Below are positions 1 through 5,394 of a stretch of DNA of 9,786 bases, in pieces (positions within the stretch are counted from its first letter, which is position 1; each line of letters opens with the position of its first letter). Below the pieces are notes generated by a model. It searched no databases, was not told the origin of the DNA, and worked only from the letters and a program-made list of their open reading frames with translations. The DNA comes from Clostridiales bacterium (lineage in GTDB: Bacteria; Bacillota; Clostridia; Tissierellales; Dethiosulfatibacteraceae), in NCBI GenBank assembly GCA_003539375.1, contig DPPH01000105.1:1-9786 (forward strand). Direction: 5' to 3'. Position numbers and translations under genes: made by a program.

Positions 1-263
1 GTATTTCCTATAGTTGATTTTAATAATTCTATAAATCCCACCACATCTTCTTTAGATAATTTGTGGTAATGTTTTCCATAAACATATTCATCATTTTCAA
101 ATGCATATATTACGGCACTTTTAAATCCTATATATTTTTCATTTCTAATATGAGATTTAGCTGCAATATCAAACTGCCATTTCCCAATTCTTTCATTTCT
201 ATTTATATCAAAATTATATTTAAGCTTATCAAGCATTTTTTCATAATATTTTTCTTTATCCAT
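1..263 (-). CDS. Unrecognised small protein, N-terminal 87 residues (runs off left edge)
   Basis: An open frame starts at the ATG at 263-261 and stays open to base 1, so the C-terminus is outside the window. The start is supported by an AGGTG Shine-Dalgarno five bases upstream. The 87 visible residues begin MDKEKYYEKMLDKLKYNFDI and are charged, soluble-looking and rich in K, E, Y, N and I, with no signal peptide or membrane segment. A stretch around residues 26-65 (GKWQFDIAAKSHIRNEKYIG, then AVIYAFENDEYVYGKHY) looks like alternating beta strands. I do not recognise the family and assign no function. The gene follows the LytTR regulator on the same strand but is separated from it by a terminator. 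Its own upstream region holds a LytTR-type direct repeat (318-352), so it is a candidate target of that two-component system. Confidence 0.72.
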   Translation of the reverse strand, partial: MDKEKYYEKMLDKLKYNFDINRNERIGKWQFDIAAKSHIRNEKYIGFKSAVIYAFENDEYVYGKHYHKLSKEDVVGFIELLKSTIGN

Positions 264-288
264 ATAAACACCTACCTATTATATTTTT

Positions 289-317
289 ATCATATTTCCC
301 TCATTTATTGTTTGATT
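289..317 (-). promoter_or_regulatory. Weak candidate promoter of the left-edge gene
   Basis: On the minus strand TATGAT (294-289) is a reasonable -10, and 17 bp upstream AATCAA (317-312) is a poor -35. A second possible -10, TATAAT at 283-278, would put the start of transcription almost on the Shine-Dalgarno and is less likely. A good -10 with a poor -35, and with direct repeats ending just upstream of that -35, is the usual arrangement of an activator-dependent promoter. This is inferred from sequence alone. Confidence 0.4.
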
Positions 318-352
318 TTACATTAAATGCATATAATCTTACATTAAATGCA
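318..352 (-). promoter_or_regulatory. LytTR-type direct repeat, probable response-regulator binding site
   Basis: The 14-mer ttacattaaatgca occurs perfectly at 318-331 and again at 339-352, a period of exactly 21 bp or two helical turns. On the minus strand this reads TGCATTTAAT, 11-bp spacer, TGCATTTAAT. LytTR-domain regulators bind direct repeats with this spacing. As I recall, the E. coli YpdB site is GGCATTTCAT-N11-GGCATTTCAT, the same architecture with 8 of 10 bases matching per half-site. The repeat lies between the LytTR regulator gene and the left-edge gene, just upstream of that gene's weak -35. The likely ligand is the regulator encoded at 409-1122; this is inference. Confidence 0.68.
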
Positions 353-374
353 ACGATTTTGTAACAAGTACAAC

Positions 375-410
375 AAAAAAATAATCTCATATATATTCGA
401 GATTATTTTT
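375..410 (-). terminator. Intrinsic terminator after the LytTR regulator
   Basis: On the minus strand AAAAATAATCTC (410-399) and GAGATTATTTTT (388-377) form a 12-bp stem around a 10-base loop. The T run continues to 375. The stem begins inside the regulator's TAA stop codon (411-409). The stem is AU-rich, so its strength is uncertain, but position and T-tract fit the end of the phzF-sensor-regulator operon. Confidence 0.75.
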
Positions 411-1122
411 ATAAATTCATTGCTTCTCTAAATTCTTTTATATAGGACCTACTTACCGGCACTTTTTCTTCCATATTTTCTAGAATCAGTAGATAAGTAT
501 TGTTAAAATAAAAGTCTATTTCCTTTACCTTATCTAGATTTATAATGTAAGACCTATGGGTTCTGAAAAAATAATTTTCACACAGTTCCTTTTCCATATC
601 TGATATCTTTTTGTTAGATACAAAGCTTTCTTTGTTGAAAAACACTTCCGTTTTTCTTTCCTGAGCTTTTACACATATAATTTCATCTTTTTTTAAAACT
701 ATTATCTTTTCTCCATCACTGAGAGTAATTTTGCTGTCCTGGTTCTGAGAAATAATACTTCTATTTTTATCTTCTAATTTTTTCAGCAGATTTATAATTC
801 TTTCTTCAGAGTAGGGTTTTAGAAGATAATCAAAAGCTTCTACTTTAAAAGCATCATGGGCATATTCTTTGTAGGCTGTTACAAATACGATTAGGGGCTT
901 TTTCTTGAAATTACATAAAATATTTGCCATAGACATACCATCCAAATTTGGCATGTTAATATCTAAAAAAATAACATCTACTTCCTGTTCTTTTTTAAAA
1001 AAATTCAATGCTTCTATTGAATCTTCAAATTCATCTTCTATTTCTATGTCACTATGGTTTTCAATAAAAAACCTAAGTTCCTGTCTTGAAGGTTGTTCGT
1101 CGTCAATTATTAAGCAATTCAT
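409..1122 (-). CDS. LytTR-family response regulator
   Basis: This is a cytoplasmic transcription regulator with an N-terminal CheY-like receiver (about residues 1-118) and a C-terminal LytTR DNA-binding domain (about 135-235). Numbered from the GTG at 1131, the acidic pair is D10-D11, the phosphoacceptor is D57 in VIFLDINMPNLDG, and T85 and K105 (LLKPY) complete the receiver site. The LytTR hallmark FFRTHRSYIINLDKV is intact near residues 188-202, followed by VPVSRSYIKEF. I prefer the ATG at 1122 (237 aa) because the GTG at 1131 sits inside the Shine-Dalgarno AGGTG that precedes that ATG by six bases. It overlaps the sensor gene by 20 bp, implying translational coupling, and should receive phosphate from it. 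The specific family member (LytR, YpdB or BtsR type) cannot be fixed from sequence. A probable target site lies at 318-352. Confidence 0.95.
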   Translation of the reverse strand: MNCLIIDDEQPSRQELRFFIENHSDIEIEDEFEDSIEALNFFKKEQEVDVIFLDINMPNLDGMSMANILCNFKKKPLIVFVTAYKEYAHDAFKVEAFDYLLKPYSEERIINLLKKLEDKNRSIISQNQDSKITLSDGEKIIVLKKDEIICVKAQERKTEVFFNKESFVSNKKISDMEKELCENYFFRTHRSYIINLDKVKEIDFYFNNTYLLILENMEEKVPVSRSYIKEFREAMNL

Positions 1123-2818
1123 ATCTTTCACCTGCTTCTATAAATGCTAAGTTCTTATTATGGTTTATAACAAAGGAAATCCGTGTTCCTTTTTCTAATC
1201 TTTCAATAGTTAATCCTTCTCCATAAATGTTAAGGAGTCTCCTATGAACGTTAATAAGTCCTACATGTTTTTCTTTCATTCTATTGTTTTTAATCTTTTC
1301 AATTATATCCTGGTTAATTCCAATTCCATCGTCTTCAACTGTAACTTTAGTATTTACAGAATCAATGTCTTCAGTAGTGATTTTAATATTTACTTCTCTT
1401 CTTTTTTTGTTTTTTGTTCCGTGCTTTACAGAATTTTCAATAAGAGGCTGTATTATCAGCATAGGCATTAGAATATCTTGGTTTCCTTTAATATGGTATT
1501 CTATATCTATTTTGCTTCCAAATCTAGCCTGCTCTAAATTGAAGTAGGACTTAACATGACCTATTTCTTCTTTTAAAGTAATTAAATTAAAGGAACTTTC
1601 TAAGTTATATCTAAAAAAATCACTTAAACTTATTATAAGATCTCTGGCTTTATCCGAGTCCGTTCTTACAAAGGAAACTATAGTATTTAAGGCATTAAAT
1701 AAAAAATGGGGGTTAATTTGAGACTGTAAAGCTCTGATTTCAGACCTTGATGCAGTTCTTTTAAGTTGCTCAATTTTAACTAACTCCAGCTGGGTTGATA
1801 TCAATTTTGACAATCTTTGTAAAAGAACTGTCTCAGTATAAGTTAATTTTTCCTTCTTCTTATATCCTAAAATTATGAGTCCAATAATTTCATTTTTTTC
1901 CATTAGGGGTGCGGATACTAAAGTTTTGCAGCATACATCAGGTAAATAGTCAAAATAGTATATCTCATCCTTTACTATATTATTGAATTTCTCTCTAATA
2001 AGTATCTCTAAGGTTTTTTCTTCTTCCTTTTTAAAACTTCCCGTAGTTGATATTATATTGCTCCTATCCGTTAGTATTACTTCATCAGACTTAACGTACT
2101 GCCTAATGATTTCACAAATTTCTTCAAAGGATTTTTCCGATGGATTTAAAAAGTAAGGCAGGGTTTTATCTGCTATTCCTAATGCAAGTTCAGCCTGCTT
2201 TGCAGCATTTATCTCCCTTTCTTCATACATATTTTGAGTAATTTTTAGAATAATTACAATTCCTACTGTATTAATGATCTGCATTGGAAATATTATGGTT
2301 TTAACTATATCTAATGCTAAATCGAAAGGTTTTGACATTATAAGTACTAACAGCATGTTAAAAGACACTATAAGTATCCCAGCCATACATCCGTACTTCC
2401 ACCTGTTTTCCGGCTCGGATATTTTGTATAGGTATCCTGCTACAATACCCCCTATAATGGTTGCAATACCACAGGGTAAAGATGTTACTCCTGTAGGATC
2501 TAGTATGATTCTGTGAATTCCAGCTATTAATCCTGAGAAAATCCCTACATGAAAACCTCCCAGCAAGCCTCCTATTATGACAGCAGCTTCTCTAGTATTA
2601 GCCAATGCTCCCCTATAGTCAACAGCTGTATAGGTAGCCAAAATACCTAATCCACCAAATATTAAGGATAGTATAATTTTTTCTTTTAACTTGATTTCTT
2701 GTTTTAAAAGCATTTGCTTGAATACTTCCTGGTTGGACAAAAGTATAATAATTATAAGAACTATACCAAAATCCCCAAGAAGTTCAGTCAAAAGCGTAAA
2801 TACATTACTCCCAATCAT
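1103..2818 (-). CDS. LytS/YpdA/BtsS-type 5TM sensor histidine kinase
   Basis: This is a membrane sensor kinase of 571 aa. Residues 1-195 form a 5TMR-LYT membrane sensor with hydrophobic segments near 8-28, 48-63, 78-107, 118-131, 142-162 and 175-192. A GAF-like region follows (about 205-345). Next is a LytS-type kinase core with the phosphorylatable H371 in QINPHFLFNALN, an N box PLIENSVKHG at 458-467, a G1 box VEDDGIGI at 494-501 and HVGLINVHRRL at 518-528. The membrane domain keeps NTR (R76) and HR (R103) exactly 27 residues apart, plus a PCG cysteine (C116), like the pyruvate-binding residues I recall from BtsS. A TAG immediately before the ATG at 2818 rules out an upstream in-frame start. 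The gene overlaps phzF by 14 bp and the regulator gene by 20 bp, so all three are probably co-translated. Pyruvate or a related acid as ligand is only inference. Confidence 0.94.
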   Translation of the reverse strand: MIGSNVFTLLTELLGDFGIVLIIIILLSNQEVFKQMLLKQEIKLKEKIILSLIFGGLGILATYTAVDYRGALANTREAAVIIGGLLGGFHVGIFSGLIAGIHRIILDPTGVTSLPCGIATIIGGIVAGYLYKISEPENRWKYGCMAGILIVSFNMLLVLIMSKPFDLALDIVKTIIFPMQIINTVGIVIILKITQNMYEEREINAAKQAELALGIADKTLPYFLNPSEKSFEEICEIIRQYVKSDEVILTDRSNIISTTGSFKKEEEKTLEILIREKFNNIVKDEIYYFDYLPDVCCKTLVSAPLMEKNEIIGLIILGYKKKEKLTYTETVLLQRLSKLISTQLELVKIEQLKRTASRSEIRALQSQINPHFLFNALNTIVSFVRTDSDKARDLIISLSDFFRYNLESSFNLITLKEEIGHVKSYFNLEQARFGSKIDIEYHIKGNQDILMPMLIIQPLIENSVKHGTKNKKRREVNIKITTEDIDSVNTKVTVEDDGIGINQDIIEKIKNNRMKEKHVGLINVHRRLLNIYGEGLTIERLEKGTRISFVINHNKNLAFIEAGERYELLNN

Positions 2819-3668
2819 CTATTAACGTCGCCTTTCCTCCAACTTTTATTATGTATTTATTCATTAAGTGTATGGCTTTTGTATATATCATACTAGTTTC
2901 GCCCATAGCTTCACCTTGTATGATGTCGCATTCGTCTGTAATTCCTTCTTTAGATAAAAGATATATTAAAGCTCCATTTGATGTTCCAGTAGCACACTCT
3001 TCATTTATACCAACTTGGGGAGCAAAGTTCCTCGTATAAACTTTGCCATCTTCTATGGTATATAGATGGTAGCCTAAGGACTGGTTAAGTAAGGATACAT
3101 GAGTTATTTTTTCAAAATCCGGCTTTATACTATTGAGTATCTCTCTAGATTTTATAGGTATAAGTATATCTTTGAGTCCCGTAGATATTATTCGAGGATT
3201 AATTTTATAATCTTTCAATCTTAAATCCTCCGGAGAAACATTAAGTGATTCTCCAATACTTTCAAAGTCTAATACTTCGCCAAATTCTTCCGGTTGGCCC
3301 TGCTGCATACATACAGATTCTACAACTTTATTTTCATAACTAACTTCTACATTTAGGTTTCCTGCCTTTGTGGTTTGAAGTCCTGTCCACTTTCCTTCAA
3401 AGGGCTTTATAATATTTTTAAGACCTAAATAATAAAAGGATGCTATAGTTGCATGACCGCATAAATCTACTTCACATTTTGGTGTGAAAAATCTGAGAGA
3501 AAATTTATCTTCGCTAATTTTTTTTACAAAAGCAGTTTCACTAAATCCTACCTCTGCAGCTTTTTCCTGCATCTGTTCATCGGTAAGCCTGTCTTCAACA
3601 AGTACAACTCCTGCTGAATTTCCTCCTTTACCTTCATAGGTAAATGCTTTTAAATGGGCGTGTTTCAT
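2805..3668 (-). CDS. PhzF-family isomerase/epimerase-like protein
   Basis: This is a PhzF (diaminopimelate-epimerase-fold) protein of 287 aa from the ATG at 3668. Family motifs are in order: GNSAGVV near residue 16, GFSETAF near 41-47 with the catalytic-type glutamate (about E44), FFTPKCEVDLCGHATIAS near 60-77, and the C-terminal NFAPQVGINEECATGTSNGA. The length is typical. An upstream in-frame ATG at 3698 would give 297 aa, but it lacks a Shine-Dalgarno and falls at the predicted transcription start, whereas AAAGGAG precedes 3668. The family acts on varied small carboxylic acids or amino-acid-derived compounds, so substrate and reaction are unknown here. It is not evidence for phenazine synthesis. 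It is the first gene of an operon with the sensor kinase and response regulator, which suggests related control but proves no shared pathway. Confidence 0.92.
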   Translation of the reverse strand: MKHAHLKAFTYEGKGGNSAGVVLVEDRLTDEQMQEKAAEVGFSETAFVKKISEDKFSLRFFTPKCEVDLCGHATIASFYYLGLKNIIKPFEGKWTGLQTTKAGNLNVEVSYENKVVESVCMQQGQPEEFGEVLDFESIGESLNVSPEDLRLKDYKINPRIISTGLKDILIPIKSREILNSIKPDFEKITHVSLLNQSLGYHLYTIEDGKVYTRNFAPQVGINEECATGTSNGALIYLLSKEGITDECDIIQGEAMGETSMIYTKAIHLMNKYIIKVGGKATLIDDWE

Positions 3669-3677
3669 AGAAAAGAT

Positions 3678-3684
3678 CTCCTTT
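3678..3684 (-). promoter_or_regulatory. Shine-Dalgarno that sets the phzF start
   Basis: AAAGGAG on the minus strand lies nine bases before the ATG at 3668. The alternative ATG at 3698 has no comparable site, so this motif decides the start codon. Confidence 0.8.
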
Positions 3685-3706
3685 ATAGGTATTTTCATAC
3701 ATTTTA

Positions 3707-3735
3707 ATTATATCATAGATAAATTTACTTGTAAT
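3707..3735 (-). promoter_or_regulatory. Promoter of the phzF-sensor-regulator operon
   Basis: On the minus strand a perfect -10, TATAAT (3712-3707), follows a 17-bp spacer from a partial -35, ATTACA (3735-3730, four of six consensus bases). Transcription would start near 3700. No LytTR-type repeat is visible here, so there is no sign of autoregulation. Confidence 0.6.
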
Positions 3736-3893
3736 GGAAAAATATTCTTCTGTATTTTTAAAAAATTCTTTATTTTCAAAAATTTATTTATTAATTCTAA
3801 ATATATGGGTATATAAAAAGTATAGTATTTAGAGTATTCTAAGGGTTATTTATAAAAAAATTAAAAATAAATAAAAAAAATTCAAAAAAACCC

Positions 3894-3922
3894 TTGACTA
3901 CTATACCCCCGTAGGGTATAAT
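3894..3922 (+). promoter_or_regulatory. Sigma-A promoter of the glutaredoxin gene
   Basis: TTGACT (3894-3899) and TATAAT (3917-3922) are separated by exactly 17 bp, a near-consensus promoter. The start of transcription should be near 3929. The spacer is almost entirely occupied by the palindrome at 3902-3920, so repressor binding would directly exclude RNA polymerase. Confidence 0.88.
3902..3920 (+). promoter_or_regulatory. CsoR/CstR-family operator
   Basis: The site TATACCCCCGTAGGGTATA is an inverted repeat with 7-bp arms (TATACCC and GGGTATA) around CCGTA. It matches the known CsoR/RcnR/CstR operator type, in which ATACCC and GGGTAT arms flank a short G/C-biased centre. Its reverse complement contains TACCCTACGGGGGTAT, close to the B. 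subtilis copZA CsoR operator as I recall it. It lies between the -35 and -10 of the glutaredoxin promoter and overlaps the -10 by four bases. A copper-sensing CsoR or a persulfide-sensing CstR is the expected ligand, and sequence alone cannot tell which. No such regulator gene is in the window. Confidence 0.82.
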
Positions 3923-3955
3923 GTATTCAAGTTAAGAAATTCAAGGAGGTAACAA

Positions 3956-4180
3956 ATGAGCAACGTAGTTATATATACTAGCAGCACTTGTCCATACTGT
4001 ACAATGACTAAGGAATATTTAGATAAGAAGGGTGTTTCTTATGAAGAGAAAAATATTTCTACAGATATGTCGGCAAGACAAGAACTAATGGACATGGGAC
4101 ATATGGGTGTTCCTGTAACATTAATAGACGGTACAGAAGTTGTTGGTTTTGATACTGACAAAATTGATTCACTAGTTTAA
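3956..4180 (+). CDS. Glutaredoxin-like protein (YruB/NrdH type)
   Basis: This is a 74-aa single-domain thioredoxin-fold protein of the cytoplasm. The redox motif CPYC is at residues 12-15 after the first strand (VVIYTSST), the cis-proline motif GVPVT is at 51-55 (P53), and a GFD motif at 64-66 closes the domain. Size and motifs fit the small clostridial YruB-type glutaredoxins and NrdH-like redoxins, which reduce disulfides or handle mixed thiols. Whether it is reduced by glutathione or by a flavin reductase cannot be seen, and no reductase gene is adjacent. Start is clear: AAGGAGGT precedes the ATG by five bases. It stands alone on the plus strand, divergent from phzF and convergent with the YczE-like gene. 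The CsoR/CstR operator in its promoter implies induction by copper or reactive sulfur. Confidence 0.95.
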   Translation: MSNVVIYTSSTCPYCTMTKEYLDKKGVSYEEKNISTDMSARQELMDMGHMGVPVTLIDGTEVVGFDTDKIDSLV

Positions 4181-4194
4181 GTTATTTACTATAT

Positions 4195-4288
4195 TAACCA
4201 TATAGTTAAATATAAATAACCCTAAAATTCATGATTAACCTCTTAATATTAAAATTTTAATTAACCCCTAAAATTTTTAATAACTCCT
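4195..4288. repeat. Degenerate TAACC-type repeats after the glutaredoxin gene
   Basis: In the AT-rich space after the glutaredoxin stop, variants of TAACCYCT begin at 4217, 4236, 4262 and 4281, and a shorter TAACCA at 4195. Spacings are 22, 19, 26 and 19 bp. The copy at 4211-4223 (TATAAATAACCCT) is a perfect 13-bp inverted repeat of 3842-3854 upstream of the gene. No function is assigned, and in such AT-rich DNA much of this may be chance. Confidence 0.4.
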
Positions 4289-4290
4289 AT

Positions 4291-4319
4291 ATCCCGGTCA
4301 CGTGGCCGGGATTTTTTTT
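4291..4319 (+). terminator. Intrinsic terminator of the glutaredoxin gene
   Basis: A 9-bp stem from 4291-4299 to 4304-4312 (ATCCCGGTC with GGCCGGGAT, one G-T wobble) closes on an ACGT loop. It is followed by eight T residues (4312-4319). The T-tract runs into the stop codon of the converging YczE-like gene (4318-4320). On the minus strand no T-run follows, so it is a poor terminator in that direction. It lies 110 bp after the glutaredoxin stop. Confidence 0.9.
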
Positions 4320-4965
4320 ATTTCTCCATAAAATTTATCAATGCTTTAATCTGCTTGGTAAAAACTTTCTCTATGATACCCATAGTTCTACCAATAAGTA
4401 GAGCGGCTAGTACTGTACCTTCTCTTACTCCGTCTAATTCACCTAAAAATGCAAAGGAAAGGACAGTAGACAACACTACTAATAGAGTATCCATTATGTA
4501 TTTGATCTTATAAAACTCTTTATCAATTATTTTTTGAAGGGCAATAACAAATCCTTCTGCCGGCATAGGCATTATATCAGCTCTCAAATATAAAACTAAT
4601 CCTAGGGCAAGGGATACAATACTAAGGATAAGCAGGGCAAGTTGTAGAATGTAGTTGTCCGGTGGTTGAAAGAAAAGTATAAACTTTGTGAAAGTTACAA
4701 AATATCCAAATAAGGTTAAAAATCCTACCTGTATTACATAAAAAGGTTTGAAGTCCTTTCTCAGTATTAAAAACTGTCCTAGTACAAATATAGAAAAATA
4801 TACTATTATCAAATGGCCTTGATCTATTCCAGTAATAACGCTCACAACGTAGGGTACTGAATTCAAAGGGGAAATCCCCAGTTGAGATTTTATTGATAGG
4901 GTTACTCCTGTTGCCATAAAAAATAACCCTATTATATAAATAAATACTTTTTTTGCTATTTTCAT
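4318..4965 (-). CDS. YczE/YitT-like integral membrane protein
   Basis: This is a 215-aa polytopic membrane protein with hydrophobic helices near residues 7-25, 51-68, 75-97, 107-127, 158-174 and 183-200. It has the family pattern of two similar loop motifs: GVTLSIKSQLGISPLNSVPY after helix 1 and LYLRADIMPMPAEGFVIALQ after helix 4. GVREGTVLAALLIGRTMG near the C-terminus is typical of YczE/YitT-family proteins. No enzymatic motif is present. The molecular role is not established, and transport or export is only a guess. The start ATG at 4965 is preceded by AAGGAG with a five-base gap. The gene is monocistronic, with a near-consensus promoter (4994-5022) and phased repeats (5020-5084) that suggest tight regulation. 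I see no clear terminator on its own strand. Confidence 0.88.
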   Translation of the reverse strand: MKIAKKVFIYIIGLFFMATGVTLSIKSQLGISPLNSVPYVVSVITGIDQGHLIIVYFSIFVLGQFLILRKDFKPFYVIQVGFLTLFGYFVTFTKFILFFQPPDNYILQLALLILSIVSLALGLVLYLRADIMPMPAEGFVIALQKIIDKEFYKIKYIMDTLLVVLSTVLSFAFLGELDGVREGTVLAALLIGRTMGIIEKVFTKQIKALINFMEK

Positions 4966-4993
4966 TTTTTCTCCTTTTTTTGATAGTAGTACT

Positions 4994-5022
4994 ATTATAT
5001 ATGGGTGGGATTAAGTTTTCAA
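4994..5022 (-). promoter_or_regulatory. Promoter of the YczE-like gene
   Basis: On the minus strand TTGAAA (5022-5017), a 17-bp spacer and TATAAT (4999-4994) form a near-consensus sigma-A promoter. The start should be near 4987, giving a short leader of about 22 bases. The TTG of the -35 is the end of the last repeat unit of 5020-5084. Confidence 0.85.
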
Positions 5023-5084
5023 TAGAAAACGATAGTTAAGCAATAGATTATCAATAGTTGAACAATGGTTTAACAATAGTTTAG
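5020..5084 (-). repeat. Six tandem units of about 11 bp, phased direct repeats before a promoter
   Basis: Read on the minus strand the units are CTAAACTATTG (5084-5074), TTAAACCATTG, TTCAACTATTG, ATAATCTATTG, CTTAACTATCG and a 10-bp TTTTCTATTG (5029-5020). The consensus is about TTNAACTATTG. Five units are exactly 11 bp, so all copies lie on nearly the same face of the helix. The array ends within the -35 of the YczE-like promoter. This suggests cooperative binding of a regulator to direct repeats. The factor is unknown; a MocR/GntR-type regulator is possible because such proteins accompany yczE-like genes, but none is seen here. Confidence 0.75.
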
Positions 5085-5177
5085 TAATGTAGTCTTAATT
5101 AATCTAAATGCTTACTGTTAGTTAATATCGTTTTAGAACGTGGATATATAGAGTTATTAAATGAAGGCGCCTTAGGA

Positions 5178-5289
5178 AGGATTTATAAGAAGTACTGAAT
5201 AAGCGAAAAAGCTTTTTACGAGATACTGTTTTGTTAGCAAAACGAATTTATCGAGTAGCTTTTAGCGTTTCTAGTTACTTCTAAATCCT
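5178..5289. repeat. 112-bp imperfect palindrome, MITE-like intergenic element
   Basis: The outer arms AGGATTTA (5178-5185) and TAAATCCT (5282-5289) pair. Further inside, GAAGTA (5189-5194) pairs with TACTTC (5276-5281) and AAAAGCT (5207-5213) with AGCTTTT (5257-5263). A perfect central hairpin GTTTTG-TTAG-CAAAAC occupies 5228-5243. Folded, it would be one long interrupted stem. No T-tract follows either end, so it is not a simple terminator, and it encodes no protein. It resembles non-autonomous palindromic repeats dispersed between genes in clostridial genomes. A structured RNA is the alternative. Copy number cannot be judged from one window. Confidence 0.6.
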
Positions 5290-5345
5290 GAGTACTGGCA
5301 ACTGAATTAATAACATAATATAATCATGTGCCTAACTAGGAAAGC

Positions 5346-5369
5346 AAAAACCGACTCTTTCGAGTCGGT
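5346..5369 (-). terminator. Intrinsic terminator of the kam operon
   Basis: On the minus strand ACCGACTC (5369-5362), a GAAA tetraloop and GAGTCGGT (5357-5350) form an 8-bp hairpin, followed by TTTTT (5350-5346). It lies 25 bp after the kamE stop codon. The GNRA-type loop and GC-rich stem indicate an efficient terminator. Confidence 0.92.
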
Positions 5370-5394
5370 CGTGTGTAATGATATATATTTAAAT

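Larger units (their letters stand above)
4966..5394. other. 429-bp intergenic region between the YczE-like gene and kamE
   Basis: No gene is supported here; the only ATG-initiated frames are very short. From left to right it holds the promoter of the YczE-like gene, six phased repeats of about 11 bp, about 90 bp of featureless AT-rich DNA, a 112-bp imperfect palindrome (5178-5289), about 60 bp without visible features, and the kam terminator. Confidence 0.8.

Noticed and set aside
63..326. Plus-strand frame of 87 codons near the left edge
   Set aside because: It is antisense to the partial gene at 1-263, is dominated by F, I, Y and S as expected from the complement of an AT-rich gene, and has no Shine-Dalgarno.
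905..1547. Plus-strand frames opposite the regulator and sensor kinase genes, with similar ones near 2274-3039 and 8929-9576
   Set aside because: All lie opposite well-supported genes with clear domain motifs, have skewed composition and lack ribosome binding sites.
3669..3698. Upstream ATG start for phzF
   Set aside because: No Shine-Dalgarno, and it lies at the predicted transcription start; AAAGGAG supports 3668.
5020..5084. CRISPR array or replication iterons
   Set aside because: Units of 11 bp without spacers exclude CRISPR; no replication protein, DnaA boxes or partition genes are nearby, and the array abuts a promoter.
5228..5243. GTTTTG-TTAG-CAAAAC hairpin as an intrinsic terminator
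   Set aside because: No T-tract follows on either strand, and it is the centre of a larger palindrome.
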